From positions 1 to 12,959 of the forward strand of contig CAAGJR010000084.1 in the NCBI GenBank assembly GCA_900770265.1: a stretch of 12,959 nt of DNA, read 5' to 3'. The notes under the pieces were generated by a model. It saw nothing but the letters and a program-made list of their open reading frames with translations, did no database searches and was not told the origin of the DNA. The DNA comes from an uncultured Acidaminococcus sp. (GTDB taxonomy: Bacteria; Bacillota; Negativicutes; Acidaminococcales; Acidaminococcaceae). Position numbers and translations under genes: made by a program. Each line of letters begins with the position of its first letter. Positions within the stretch are counted from its first letter, which is position 1. Shown here in pieces: positions 6,086-12,940 of this stretch.

Positions 6086-6122
6086 GGGGGTGTGAAAACT
6101 CATTTTTTCACACCCCCTTTTT
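6086..6122. terminator. Hairpin immediately after the LPS operon
   Basis: A perfect 13-bp stem GGGGGTGTGAAAA (6086-6098) / TTTTCACACCCCC (6105-6117) with a 6-nt loop. The T-run (6118-6122) is on the plus strand and overlaps the stop codon of the last LPS gene. For the operon itself (minus strand) the hairpin is followed by GGTCGCGAG, not by U residues. It may therefore protect the mRNA 3' end, with true termination at 5893-5925. Confidence 0.6.
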
Positions 6123-7116
6123 ACAACTTGTATCTCATCTTCAAAATCGCATACCAGCCCATGCCCCACAGGTAATCGGTGAGGCTCTCTTTTTTCCGGT
6201 ACTTGGCCCACTGCTTGAAGTCGTGGTAGTTCTCCGGCTTCTTGATGGGCAGGGTGTTCGTGATGGTGTCCCAGGGCGACAGTGCATTGTATTTCCGCCA
6301 CTGGGCATCGAAAGGTGCCAGCACCATCTGCCAGGGCTTCCGCCGCCCGGTCCAGTGGATGATCACACCCTTGCCCTGATCATCCTCGCCCCCGCCGAAC
6401 TCGTTGTATTCCGGCGGCAGGAACAGGTTCGTCCCGTCGAACGTCAGGTTCAGCACATCCTGGCTCTGGCCCAGGAACCGTTCCCGCGGTTCCTTCTGGA
6501 ACGAGAACGCCTTTTCCGTGATGCCCTGCTTTTCCCATTCCGGCACGTTCACGATCATGATGCCATCATTGAAATACTTCCCGTTCTTCAGCTTCAGGTA
6601 GCCACCCCGGTAGGCCGCATCCTTCGGCCGTTCAGAAACGGCACCCATGGCCTTCCCTGTCATGTCCAGCTGGAACAGTTCTGTCAGGGGCCGGATCACC
6701 ATGGTGTCCGCATCCAGGTACAGGAACCGGTCCGTCAGGCTTTTCAGCACCTTGGCCATGTACAGCCGGCCGTAGGTGATCCGGGAGAACCGGGCCACCT
6801 TCACGTGGAAATCCTGGAACGGTTCCATATTCAGTTCATACAATACGCAGCGGCAGTGCCACTTCTCCGCCAGTTGCCGTACTTTGTCCGCGTTCTCCCG
6901 GCTGTAGCCATCGGTGAACAGATGGAACACCAGGGGCTGGCCCGGGTTGTTTTCCAGCACGGAGACCATGGAAGCCCCCATAATCTGGAAAAACGGGTCG
7001 TTCACGTTGTAGGCCACATGCCAGGGGGCAGCGCTCCCGGCCGGCAGGGCGTCGAAGGTTTCCTGCTTCTTGATGAAATTCTTCAAATCGAAAAAATCGG
7101 GTTCAAACGTCTTCAT
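6121..7116 (-). CDS. GT8 glycosyltransferase, LPS core (WaaJ/WaaO-like)
   Basis: A 331-aa family GT8 retaining glycosyltransferase. Motifs: FLYLDADTMV with the metal-binding DAD at 135-137; YFNDGIMIVNVPEW (181-194); QD at 219-220; HWTGRRKPW (254-262). The C-terminal extension (~265-331), ending in an aromatic/basic stretch, resembles the tail of LPS alpha-glucosyl/galactosyltransferases and may touch the inner membrane. It should add glucose or galactose from a UDP-sugar to the growing core on the cytoplasmic face; the exact sugar cannot be read. This is the last gene of the operon. Its ATG overlaps the stop of the GT9 gene as ATGA, with AGGAGA just upstream, so the two are translationally coupled. 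It is distinct from the second GT8 gene in the same operon. Confidence 0.9.
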   Translation of the reverse strand: MKTFEPDFFDLKNFIKKQETFDALPAGSAAPWHVAYNVNDPFFQIMGASMVSVLENNPGQPLVFHLFTDGYSRENADKVRQLAEKWHCRCVLYELNMEPFQDFHVKVARFSRITYGRLYMAKVLKSLTDRFLYLDADTMVIRPLTELFQLDMTGKAMGAVSERPKDAAYRGGYLKLKNGKYFNDGIMIVNVPEWEKQGITEKAFSFQKEPRERFLGQSQDVLNLTFDGTNLFLPPEYNEFGGGEDDQGKGVIIHWTGRRKPWQMVLAPFDAQWRKYNALSPWDTITNTLPIKKPENYHDFKQWAKYRKKESLTDYLWGMGWYAILKMRYKL

Positions 7117-8186
7117 GAGTTCTCCTGAAAGATTTTTTGGATGGCCGCCTGTACCATGGGTACAGTGACCACATCCACGCAGTCATTTTTAGGACAGCGG
7201 CTGGGTCCGATGCAGATATGCTTTCCCGAGCAGGCCAGATTGCCACTAACCCCTTCACAAAACCGTCCCGGTGCCCGATAGATTACGGGGGAATTGAAGG
7301 TGAAGATGGTCACCACCGGACACCCGGCTGCTGCAGCCACATGGGCTGTCCCCGTATCCAGGGTCAGCAGCAGGTCCATCTTTTCCAATAGGCCCACCAG
7401 CTGGGTAAACGTGGTGACGCCAATCAAATCCACCATTTTCTCCCTATGCTTCATGCCCTGCAGGATGGCCTCTCCCCGTTCTTCGTGGGAAGGAATCCCC
7501 GTCAGGAACAGCGTGGCATCATAGGTTTCCACCAGCCAGTCGCAGATGGCGCTGAACTTCTCCACCGGCCAGTCCTTGGTCCGGGATGTGGTCTGGACGC
7601 ACAGGGCGATTTTCTTTCCCCGGGGTTGCTGCTTCTGCAGCAGCTGTGCTGCCCATTCCTGGTCTTCTGCCGGAGCCGGCTTCAGCCGTACCGGGTCGAA
7701 ATCCGTAGCCGGATCATTGAAAAATTCCCGCATAAGCTGCTGGAAGCTGGCCGCCATGGAATGATCCTGGTAGGACCAGCCCTTGGGCAGAGCCAGATCC
7801 CGGGTATAAAACAGCCGTTCCCAGCCCAGTTTCCACCCCAGGGCCTGTTCCAGGCTGATCCGTTCCGGAATGTGGGCGAACCATTTCATCAGGGTCACCC
7901 GCTCCCGGGGGTCCAGGGAAATCCCCAAATCGAAATGCCGCTTCTCCAGCTTTTTCCCCAACCGATATACATCCATATAGCCGCCCTTGCTGTGGTAGCT
8001 GTAGGGAATCACTTCATCCAGCCCCTCCAGCAGATTGGCCACAAAGGCTAAGTTGGCACTGCACAGGTAGGTGATGTGGGCATCCGGGCAATGCTTCCGC
8101 AGTACGGGCATCACCGACGCCGTCATGATCATATCCCCCATATGCATAATGCCATCGATAAAAATATTATTATAAGTTTTCTTCAT
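7113..8186 (-). CDS. GT9 heptosyltransferase-like LPS glycosyltransferase
   Basis: A 357-aa GT-B fold protein of family GT9 (WaaC/WaaF/WaaQ group). Visible are the N-terminal IFIDGIMHMGDMIMTASVMP (8-27), the acceptor/donor region CVQTTSRTKDWPVEKF (196-211) and the family hallmark DTGTAHVAAAAGCPVV (277-292). A C-terminal four-cysteine cluster (Cys319, 325, 331, 336) is also seen in many GT9 proteins. It would transfer heptose from an ADP-heptose donor, or a related sugar, to the core. I choose the ATG at 8186 (MKKTYNN); the longer frame only extends into the GT25 gene. It overlaps that gene by 17 nt and lacks a good ribosome site of its own, so translation is probably coupled. Confidence 0.9.
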   Translation of the reverse strand: MKKTYNNIFIDGIMHMGDMIMTASVMPVLRKHCPDAHITYLCSANLAFVANLLEGLDEVIPYSYHSKGGYMDVYRLGKKLEKRHFDLGISLDPRERVTLMKWFAHIPERISLEQALGWKLGWERLFYTRDLALPKGWSYQDHSMAASFQQLMREFFNDPATDFDPVRLKPAPAEDQEWAAQLLQKQQPRGKKIALCVQTTSRTKDWPVEKFSAICDWLVETYDATLFLTGIPSHEERGEAILQGMKHREKMVDLIGVTTFTQLVGLLEKMDLLLTLDTGTAHVAAAAGCPVVTIFTFNSPVIYRAPGRFCEGVSGNLACSGKHICIGPSRCPKNDCVDVVTVPMVQAAIQKIFQENS

Positions 8187-8961
8187 TGTTTTCGTAATAC
8201 AATTCCTTGATATGGCGGCTGATGCGCCGTCCAAAAAAGGCAATTTTCTCTGTTGTCGTCAAATGATGAAACCAATTCTTAACGTGTTTATCTTTGATTC
8301 GTTGGATCACTTTTGCATCCCTTGTATGCCGGGTCGCAATTTGATCGATGGTGGAAGCTTTTTCCAGTTCCCCATCCAATCCTACCACATTTTGATTCAG
8401 ACAGTACAACCGGATAAAGCCCAGCTTCTGGTAAATGGCCCAGGCATCCAGCTCGATTTTCACCGGGGTCTGGGCTTTCAGCAGGTTCCGGGCAGCAGCC
8501 CGATTCAATACATAGGCATGAGCCCGCGTTCCAGCCAGGCTCCGCATGATGGATACCTGCCCGTTAAGTTTTTGACAGACCTTTTTACGGCCATTGATCG
8601 CACAAAGGACCAATACCGTAGGTTTTGTTTGTCTTTCCATGAACTGCTGGATTTTCGGCTGCAGTTCTATGAATTCATCAGTAAGCAGTGCATCATCTTC
8701 AAATACGTAAACACAAGGTTCCTTGCTGGCCAGAAGTTTTTGATAGACCCCTAGATGGGACAAGGCACAACCGATTTCACCCAATGTCAGCAGCCCCTCG
8801 GAAGCCGATAGTTTCTCCAGCTCTTCTTTTGATAATTGATTTCCCATGATAGCATCAAAGAAATTCGGTTTCATTCCCCATTTGGCAAACCGTTCCAGCA
8901 TTCGCTCTTTCCGTTTGCTCATCGGTTTGGCGCTGATCACATAATGAAAAAAGTGGTTCAC
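8170..8961 (-). CDS. GT25 glycosyltransferase (LgtB/LpsA-type)
   Basis: A 263-aa protein of glycosyltransferase family 25, which includes LPS beta-galactosyltransferases such as LgtB, LgtE and LpsA. Motifs: HYVISAKPMSKRKERM (6-21), GEIGCALSHLGVY (61-73) and VYVFEDDALLTDEF (84-97) with the metal-binding EDD at 88-90. GTRAHAYVLNRAAARNLL fits the second conserved block. The start is GTG at 8961, because GGGGAG lies about 9 nt upstream. The open frame reaches an ATG inside the ligase gene, but that has no ribosome site and would add 26 residues with no family match. It lies 32 nt after the O-antigen ligase gene and overlaps the GT9 gene. Its DNA is clearly more AT-rich than the two GT8 genes and the GT2 gene. 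Confidence 0.85.
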   Translation of the reverse strand: MNHFFHYVISAKPMSKRKERMLERFAKWGMKPNFFDAIMGNQLSKEELEKLSASEGLLTLGEIGCALSHLGVYQKLLASKEPCVYVFEDDALLTDEFIELQPKIQQFMERQTKPTVLVLCAINGRKKVCQKLNGQVSIMRSLAGTRAHAYVLNRAAARNLLKAQTPVKIELDAWAIYQKLGFIRLYCLNQNVVGLDGELEKASTIDQIATRHTRDAKVIQRIKDKHVKNWFHHLTTTEKIAFFGRRISRHIKELYYENNEENL

Positions 8962-8993
8962 GTTCAACAACTCCCCTTGCAACACTCCCTTTT

Positions 8994-10193
8994 CTATGCT
9001 TTTTTCCCGGGCAGCAGTGCAGCCAGAGAAATCCCCCACATAGCAAAGTACAATCTGGTATTGAATTTAGCATAAAGGCTGTTATCCACCATGCCATGGA
9101 TGAAAATAGCCAGCCATACCCACAACATCATCTTACCATAAATATTATCGGGCATTTGATAACTTTTACGTAACAAAATAACAAGGGATCCAAAAGTAAA
9201 AAGCAGGTAGCCTACGCCTCCCAGGGTTCCGGTACCCGAGAAAAAGTTTGCTACATTATTGTGAGCCAGGGATAAAGTTGGTTCCTTGGCTCCCGGCAGG
9301 ATGTATTTGGCCCGATAGACCCGGTTCCATTGCTGGAATCCGACCCCATAGAGTTTATGGTCCGCCCACATATGATAGGCCGATTGGGCCAGGAGCAACC
9401 TTTCTCCATCATAGGAACGGGCATCAAACATAATGGTCCCGCGAAAAACCCCGGCAGCGGCAATACCAAAAGCCACAACCAGGATGCCCAGCTTTTTCTC
9501 TAGCGACCACTCTTTCCGTTTTTGCAGAAAGGAGACAATGAACACGGCTATGGCCCCCAGCATAAAGCCGGAAATCCCGCCCCGTGATTTACTAAGAAAT
9601 AGCGCTCCTGTAAGCAGAAGACTAGACAACAGCCCCATTCCGAACCATACTTTTCCCCGCGTCGAATGCTTATATTCTTTCCGAAGCTGCAGTGTCTCCA
9701 GCCACAACAAAGGCAGGATGGCTTCCAGACACATGGCAAAATTATTGGCAGAGGCAAACGACGCATGGACTCGTCCATCCTTAAGTGGATGCAACAAATC
9801 TTGATACGTCAGTCCCAGCAGGACCCAGGAACCTGTCATAATACCCCAAAATGTACTATGAAATAGGGAGGGACTCTTCTGCAAAATCAGATAGAAAAGC
9901 CAGAGAGGCAGAGAATAGGATAAGAACTTTATAGACAGCTGAAAAGACGCCTTGTCTCCCGTGAGCCAGGACGCAAGGATGACACTCCCCATGAAAAAGA
10001 TATAGAACAGCAGAAATAAAGGTGAATTCCAACGTACTTTCTGTTTCTTCCACCCATATATCAGTAAAATTAATACACCTAAAAGCCCAGCACTGATACT
10101 GTACCCTGCATTCCATTTCGTACTGCACATAAAAAACAGATACAAGTTGGGGATGACTAGCAGCATCCATTGTAACCAGTTTCCTGAATCCAT
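8994..10193 (-). CDS. waaL: O-antigen ligase family membrane protein (WaaL/Wzy_C)
   Basis: A 399-aa polytopic membrane protein with roughly ten to twelve hydrophobic segments and a large extracytoplasmic loop (~250-320). Hallmarks: LSKSRGG (200-206, the SRG motif with Arg204), an arginine in DGERLLLAQSAYHM (Arg265), LYGVGFQQWNRVY (281-293) and LAHNNVANFFSGTGTLGG (309-326) with the catalytic-type His311. In WaaL this region joins undecaprenyl-linked glycan to lipid A-core in the periplasm. The Wzy polymerase shares the fold, but the setting among core glycosyltransferases favours ligase. No Wzx/Wzy or sugar-nucleotide genes are in the window, so the ligated glycan is encoded elsewhere or is short. 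ATG start with GGGGGAG about 9 nt upstream; 23-nt gap to the preceding GT8 gene. Noticeably AT-rich codon use compared with the operon ends. Confidence 0.85.
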   Translation of the reverse strand: MDSGNWLQWMLLVIPNLYLFFMCSTKWNAGYSISAGLLGVLILLIYGWKKQKVRWNSPLFLLFYIFFMGSVILASWLTGDKASFQLSIKFLSYSLPLWLFYLILQKSPSLFHSTFWGIMTGSWVLLGLTYQDLLHPLKDGRVHASFASANNFAMCLEAILPLLWLETLQLRKEYKHSTRGKVWFGMGLLSSLLLTGALFLSKSRGGISGFMLGAIAVFIVSFLQKRKEWSLEKKLGILVVAFGIAAAGVFRGTIMFDARSYDGERLLLAQSAYHMWADHKLYGVGFQQWNRVYRAKYILPGAKEPTLSLAHNNVANFFSGTGTLGGVGYLLFTFGSLVILLRKSYQMPDNIYGKMMLWVWLAIFIHGMVDNSLYAKFNTRLYFAMWGISLAALLPGKKA

Positions 10194-10216
10194 TTCTTAA
10201 AACTCCCCCAACACAC

Positions 10217-11146
10217 TCAAAACAACTTCTTCCACAATTCCGCCAGCTTCAGCCGCAGCTCCTGGCGGGTAATGGATTTCCCCTTCATGTCCCGGCCCGG
10301 CTGGGGCATGGTCACCCCGGCAAAAGCCGTCAGGGCCAGGTAATCGTAGTATTTCTGGTTGAACCGCCCTTTAGGGGCAAATTCCCAGGGTTTGTACCGC
10401 CCGGCCCAATGGAAGATGGCCGGCCGTTCCAGAGCCTCCAGGGCCAGGTTCCGCCAGCGGGATTTCTTCAATACTTTCACCGGCAGGGTGAACACCGGCG
10501 GGATCACGTTCCAGCGCAGGGGCAGCACCTGCCAATTGTGGTAGAACACCTTGTTCAGGCCGTCCTGGTCGTGGTGGCGGAAATTCCCCTTTTCCACGCA
10601 CTCCACCACCTGGGGCCCATAGCCTTCTTTACGCCAGGCGGCCACGTCCATGATCATGACCCCGGAATTGAAATACAGTTCTCCCTCGGGGATGCCCAGG
10701 GTCTCTTCCTTCTGCCGCCGCATGCGGGACGAGGCCAAAATACCCAGATCAGGCACAGCCCCCACCGGTTTCCCGGAAAGGTCCATATTCCACAGCTCCT
10801 CGATATCGTCCAGCACCACCAGATCCGTGTCCAGGTAGATGACCCGTTCCACGGTCTTCGGCACCAGGTCCGGGATCAGGAGACGCAGATAAGCGGCCCG
10901 GTTCACATGGCCGCTGGTATGGGCTTTGATTTCGATGTTCCCCGTGGGGATGAACGTAATGCTCCCTTTCTGCCCGGTCACCGTGGCCGCAATGGCCGCT
11001 TCCTTTGGCTCGCTGATGCCGTCACTGAAGAAATAGAAATGGACGGGCAGACCCTGTTTGTGATTGGCCAGGATGGAGGCACAGGCTACGGCTCCATGCT
11101 GGGCATAGTTGTCATCGGCTGCCAGTACTACAGCGATTTCTTCCAT
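10217..11146 (-). CDS. GT8 glycosyltransferase (LgtC-like)
   Basis: A 309-aa family GT8 enzyme, a retaining UDP-sugar transferase. Motifs: N-terminal VVLAADDNYAQHGAVACAS (6-24), RVIYLDTDLVVLDDI (101-115) with the metal-binding DTD at 106-108, YFNSGVMIMDVAAW (158-171), HDQDGLN (192-198) and HWAGRYKPW (246-254). The length and motifs are close to alpha-galactosyltransferases of the LgtC type. The basic C-terminus (~290-309, ELRLKLAELWKKLF) looks like an amphipathic membrane-attachment helix. It is the second gene of the LPS operon, 18 nt after the GT2 gene, with GGGGG about 9 nt before its ATG. It differs strongly outside the motifs from the GT8 at 6121-7116, so the two probably add different sugars or linkages. 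Confidence 0.9.
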   Translation of the reverse strand: MEEIAVVLAADDNYAQHGAVACASILANHKQGLPVHFYFFSDGISEPKEAAIAATVTGQKGSITFIPTGNIEIKAHTSGHVNRAAYLRLLIPDLVPKTVERVIYLDTDLVVLDDIEELWNMDLSGKPVGAVPDLGILASSRMRRQKEETLGIPEGELYFNSGVMIMDVAAWRKEGYGPQVVECVEKGNFRHHDQDGLNKVFYHNWQVLPLRWNVIPPVFTLPVKVLKKSRWRNLALEALERPAIFHWAGRYKPWEFAPKGRFNQKYYDYLALTAFAGVTMPQPGRDMKGKSITRQELRLKLAELWKKLF

Positions 11147-11164
11147 ACCAGCACCCCCTTCGCG

Positions 11165-11914
11165 TTATTTTTCCTGCTGTTTTTCCACCAGCTTCATATA
11201 CTTCACGGCTGTGTAAAGGCCATGCTGCAACGTGGCGATAAACCCCATACTGCCTTCCAGGATGCCGCCCTGGAGCAGGTACACCTTCAGCATGCCCCCC
11301 AGAGCGTGGCGCACTGCGGCTCCGGCCGTGGCCCGTTTGCCCCGGGCGTAGGCTTCCTCCGCCCACAGGCTGGTGTACTTGCCGGCCTTGTCCCACCACT
11401 CCTGGTAGGAATCATAGGTCTCATGGAGCAGGGCTTCCGGCAGTTCCTGCAGCTTCAGCCGGCATTCGGGCCGTTCGTGGACCTTCCCCACCCATTCCAC
11501 CGTATCCCGGGGAAACAGCCGTTTCACCCGGTCGGGACCGAAGGCCCCGAAGTGGAACTGGTGACCGAAGGCCCGGTTGATCCGTTTGAAGGAATATTGG
11601 TGGTCCAGGGGACCGGCCTTGATCTTGTTCACTTCCCGGACCAGCTCCGGCGTCAGCCGCTCGTCCGCATCCAGGTACAGAATCCAGTCGCCGGCGGCCT
11701 GCTGCAAGGCAAAGTTCCGCTGGGCGGCAAAATCGTTGTCCCATTCCCGGTACACCACTTTGGCGCCGGCTTCCCGGGCCAGGGGGACCGTATGGTCCGT
11801 GCTGCCCGAATCCACCACCAGGATCTGGTCTGCACAGGGTTGCGCAGACCCAATGGCATCCAGGATGTGGTTTTCTTCGTTCTTGGTCAATATGGCTACG
11901 GTACAGGTTCCCAT
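11165..11914 (-). CDS. GT2 glycosyltransferase, WaaE/KdtX-like
   Basis: A 249-aa GT-A fold, family GT2 inverting transferase. Motifs: VAILTKNEENHI (6-17), ILVVDSGSTDHT (31-42), FAAQRNFALQQAAGDWILYLDADERL across ~62-87 with DAD at 82-84, and WVGKVHERPE (141-150). This pattern is typical of the WaaE/KdtX (lipopolysaccharide beta-1,4-glucosyltransferase) group that modifies the inner core next to heptose. A weakly hydrophobic C-terminal stretch (~205-240) may bind membrane. It is the first gene of the operon: ATG with AAAGGAGA 6 nt upstream and a promoter about 30 nt further up. The donor sugar cannot be read from sequence. Confidence 0.9.
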   Translation of the reverse strand: MGTCTVAILTKNEENHILDAIGSAQPCADQILVVDSGSTDHTVPLAREAGAKVVYREWDNDFAAQRNFALQQAAGDWILYLDADERLTPELVREVNKIKAGPLDHQYSFKRINRAFGHQFHFGAFGPDRVKRLFPRDTVEWVGKVHERPECRLKLQELPEALLHETYDSYQEWWDKAGKYTSLWAEEAYARGKRATAGAAVRHALGGMLKVYLLQGGILEGSMGFIATLQHGLYTAVKYMKLVEKQQEK

Positions 11915-11941
11915 GGCATTCTCCTTTACACATTCAGTTCT

Positions 11942-11970
11942 AGTTTACCGTAAAGGCATACGGATGGCAA
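11942..11970 (-). promoter_or_regulatory. Promoter of the six-gene LPS operon
   Basis: On the minus strand, -35 TTGCCA (11965-11970) and -10 TAAACT (11942-11947) have a 17-nt spacer and lie directly downstream of the tRNA-Gly terminator. The predicted leader is only about 20 nt. It is the only promoter recognised for the operon; internal gaps are 32 nt or less. Confidence 0.65.
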
Positions 11971-11984
11971 GCAGAAAAGCAAAA

Positions 11985-12012
11985 GAAAAACGCTGCCACA
12001 GCGTGACAGCGT
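11985..12012 (-). terminator. Terminator of tRNA-Gly
   Basis: On the minus strand, a 10-bp stem ACGCTGTCAC / GTGGCAGCGT (one G-T wobble) with a 3-nt loop is followed by TTTTTC. It begins 12 nt past the tRNA CCA end and separates the tRNA from the LPS operon. Confidence 0.88.
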
Positions 12013-12023
12013 CGGTGTTCAAA

Positions 12024-12098
12024 TGGAGCGGAAAACGAGATTCGAACTCGCGACCCCCACCTTGGCAAGGTGATGCTCTACCACTGAGCTACTTCCGC
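12024..12098 (-). tRNA. tRNA-Gly (anticodon GCC)
   Basis: A 75-nt cloverleaf on the minus strand with encoded CCA (12024-12026). The acceptor stem GCGGAAG pairs with TTTCCGC (one G-T). The D-arm is AGCTCAGTGGTAGAGC, the anticodon arm is CACCTTGCCAAGGTG with GCC at 12064-12066, and the T-arm contains GTTCGAATC. It reads GGC/GGT glycine codons. It is a single gene between its own promoter and terminator, with no integrase or attachment-site duplication seen beside it. Confidence 0.97.
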
Positions 12099-12115
12099 AT
12101 CGGGATTACTTGTAT

Positions 12116-12144
12116 AGTATATTACAGTTTCGTAAGTATGTCAA
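12116..12144 (-). promoter_or_regulatory. Promoter of tRNA-Gly
   Basis: On the minus strand, a perfect -35 TTGACA (12139-12144), a 17-nt spacer and -10 TATACT (12116-12121), about 18 nt from the mature tRNA 5' end. It is a near-consensus strong promoter, as expected for a tRNA gene. Confidence 0.9.
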
Positions 12145-12171
12145 GCAAAAAAATTGTTTTTCCTGCTTGCA

Positions 12172-12220
12172 GGCGGGTTTACCGGGCGGGATCGCTCCGC
12201 GACCCTTGGTAAACCCCTAC
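12172..12220 (-). repeat. GTAGGGG...CCCGCC hairpin unit after the LOG gene
   Basis: On the minus strand, GTAGGGG is followed by the perfect 9-bp stem GGGTTTACC/GGTAAACCC (12208-12216 and 12175-12183), an inner imperfect hairpin around GGGTCGC...GCGATCCC, and the end CCCGCC. It starts 12 nt after the LOG stop codon and is followed by a small CCTGC-AA-GCAGG hairpin with a T-run, so it may also work as that gene's transcript end. Confidence 0.7.
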
Positions 12221-12231
12221 GGTACTGAATC

Positions 12232-12774
12232 TTACGTCCGATGTGAATCAACGAACGCTTCTACAGCCTTCATATCGGCCAGGAACGGCACCTTGTCTGC
12301 CCATTCCGGCCACAGGAAGCCTTCGTTGGCCATGGTTGCCAGCAGGTTCTTCATGGGCTGGTAGTAGTCTTCGAAATCCAGGAACGCGAAGGGTTTGGGC
12401 AAAAGGCCCAATTTGTTCTGGCTCATGACCTCGCTGATTTCTTCCAGGGTACCGATGCCCCCGGGAAAGGCCAGGAATACATCCCCCAGTTCCAGCATTT
12501 TCTGTTTCCGCTGCTGCAGGGTCTCCGTGACGATGAGCTCGTTCAGCCCCTCGTGCTGCAGTTCCTTTTCCACGAAGAACCGGGGTTCCACCCCGATGAC
12601 CCGGCCGCCGGCCTCCAGGGTCCCGTCGGCCAGTCTGCCCATGAGCCCGGTGCGGCTGCCCCCATAGACCAGGGTATGGCCGTGGCTGCCGATCCACCGG
12701 CCCAGTTCATAGGCATACCGGGCATAACAGGGCCGTTTCCCCTCGTTAGCGCCCAGATAGACGGTGATGTTCAT
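12232..12774 (-). CDS. LOG-family phosphoribohydrolase (TIGR00730 type)
   Basis: A 180-aa Rossmann-like protein of the LOG (Lonely Guy)/lysine-decarboxylase-like family. Motifs: VYLGANEG (5-12), YGGSRTGLMG (37-46, nucleotide-binding loop), a QQRKQKML stretch (87-94) with Arg89/Lys90, and the hallmark FPGGIGTLEE (103-112) with catalytic Glu111/Glu112. LOG enzymes release free base and ribose 5-phosphate from nucleoside monophosphates such as AMP or cytokinin ribotides; in bacteria of this kind nucleotide salvage or clean-up is the likely role. The ATG at 12774 has GGGAGGA about 6 nt upstream and gives the standard family length. The open frame continues 53 codons upstream, but only through repeat sequence. 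No promoter is evident between it and the upstream terminator. Confidence 0.92.
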   Translation of the reverse strand: MNITVYLGANEGKRPCYARYAYELGRWIGSHGHTLVYGGSRTGLMGRLADGTLEAGGRVIGVEPRFFVEKELQHEGLNELIVTETLQQRKQKMLELGDVFLAFPGGIGTLEEISEVMSQNKLGLLPKPFAFLDFEDYYQPMKNLLATMANEGFLWPEWADKVPFLADMKAVEAFVDSHRT

Positions 12775-12784
12775 GTGTGTTCCT

Positions 12785-12900
12785 CCCGTGTCCCCCTGAA
12801 AGGGGGAAAGGACCCGCTTGCGGGTAGGGGGTCTCACACCCGATGTAAAACCCCTCCACCAGCCATTCGGCTGGTCCCCCTCCCCTTTCAGGGGAGGACA
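12785..12900. repeat. Composite palindromic repeat upstream of the LOG gene
   Basis: Four short hairpins are arranged as two inverted half-elements: TCCCCCT-GA-AAGGGGGA (from about 12790), ACCCGC-TT-GCGGGT (~12810-12823), ACCAGCC-ATT-CGGCTGGT (~12859-12876) and CCTCCCCT-TTC-AGGGGAGG near 12879-12898. Both halves end in an ...AGGGGG / CCCCTCC core around a short centre. It is a different family from the GTAGGGG units. It fills the 5' region of the LOG gene and ends right at its ribosome site. Confidence 0.7.
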
Positions 12901-12904
12901 AATT

Positions 12905-12940
12905 GAAAAGGAGCTGTGAAAGGATTCATTCACAACTCCC
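12905..12940 (-). terminator. Terminator of a gene off the right edge
   Basis: An 11-bp stem GGAGCTGTGAA (12910-12920) / TTCACAACTCC (12929-12939) with one mismatch and an 8-nt loop; on the minus strand it ends in CTCCTTTTC. The stem sequence resembles that at 5893-5925 (CTGTGAA/TTCACAG core), as if the host favours this terminator type. The upstream gene itself is not visible: fewer than 20 bp remain and no product can be named. Confidence 0.65.

Noticed and set aside
10409..11953. Very long plus-strand open frame (514 codons) over the GT8 and GT2 genes
   Set aside because: It is a shadow frame across two real minus-strand glycosyltransferase genes, with no recognisable motif and no start signals.
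12024..12098. tRNA-Gly as an integration site for a mobile island
   Set aside because: No integrase gene and no duplicated tRNA 3' end were seen in the window; the tRNA has its own promoter and terminator and normal housekeeping context.
12775..12933. N-terminal extension of the LOG protein (53 codons)
   Set aside because: It is translated repeat sequence. The ATG at 12774 has a good GGGAGGA site and gives the standard family length.
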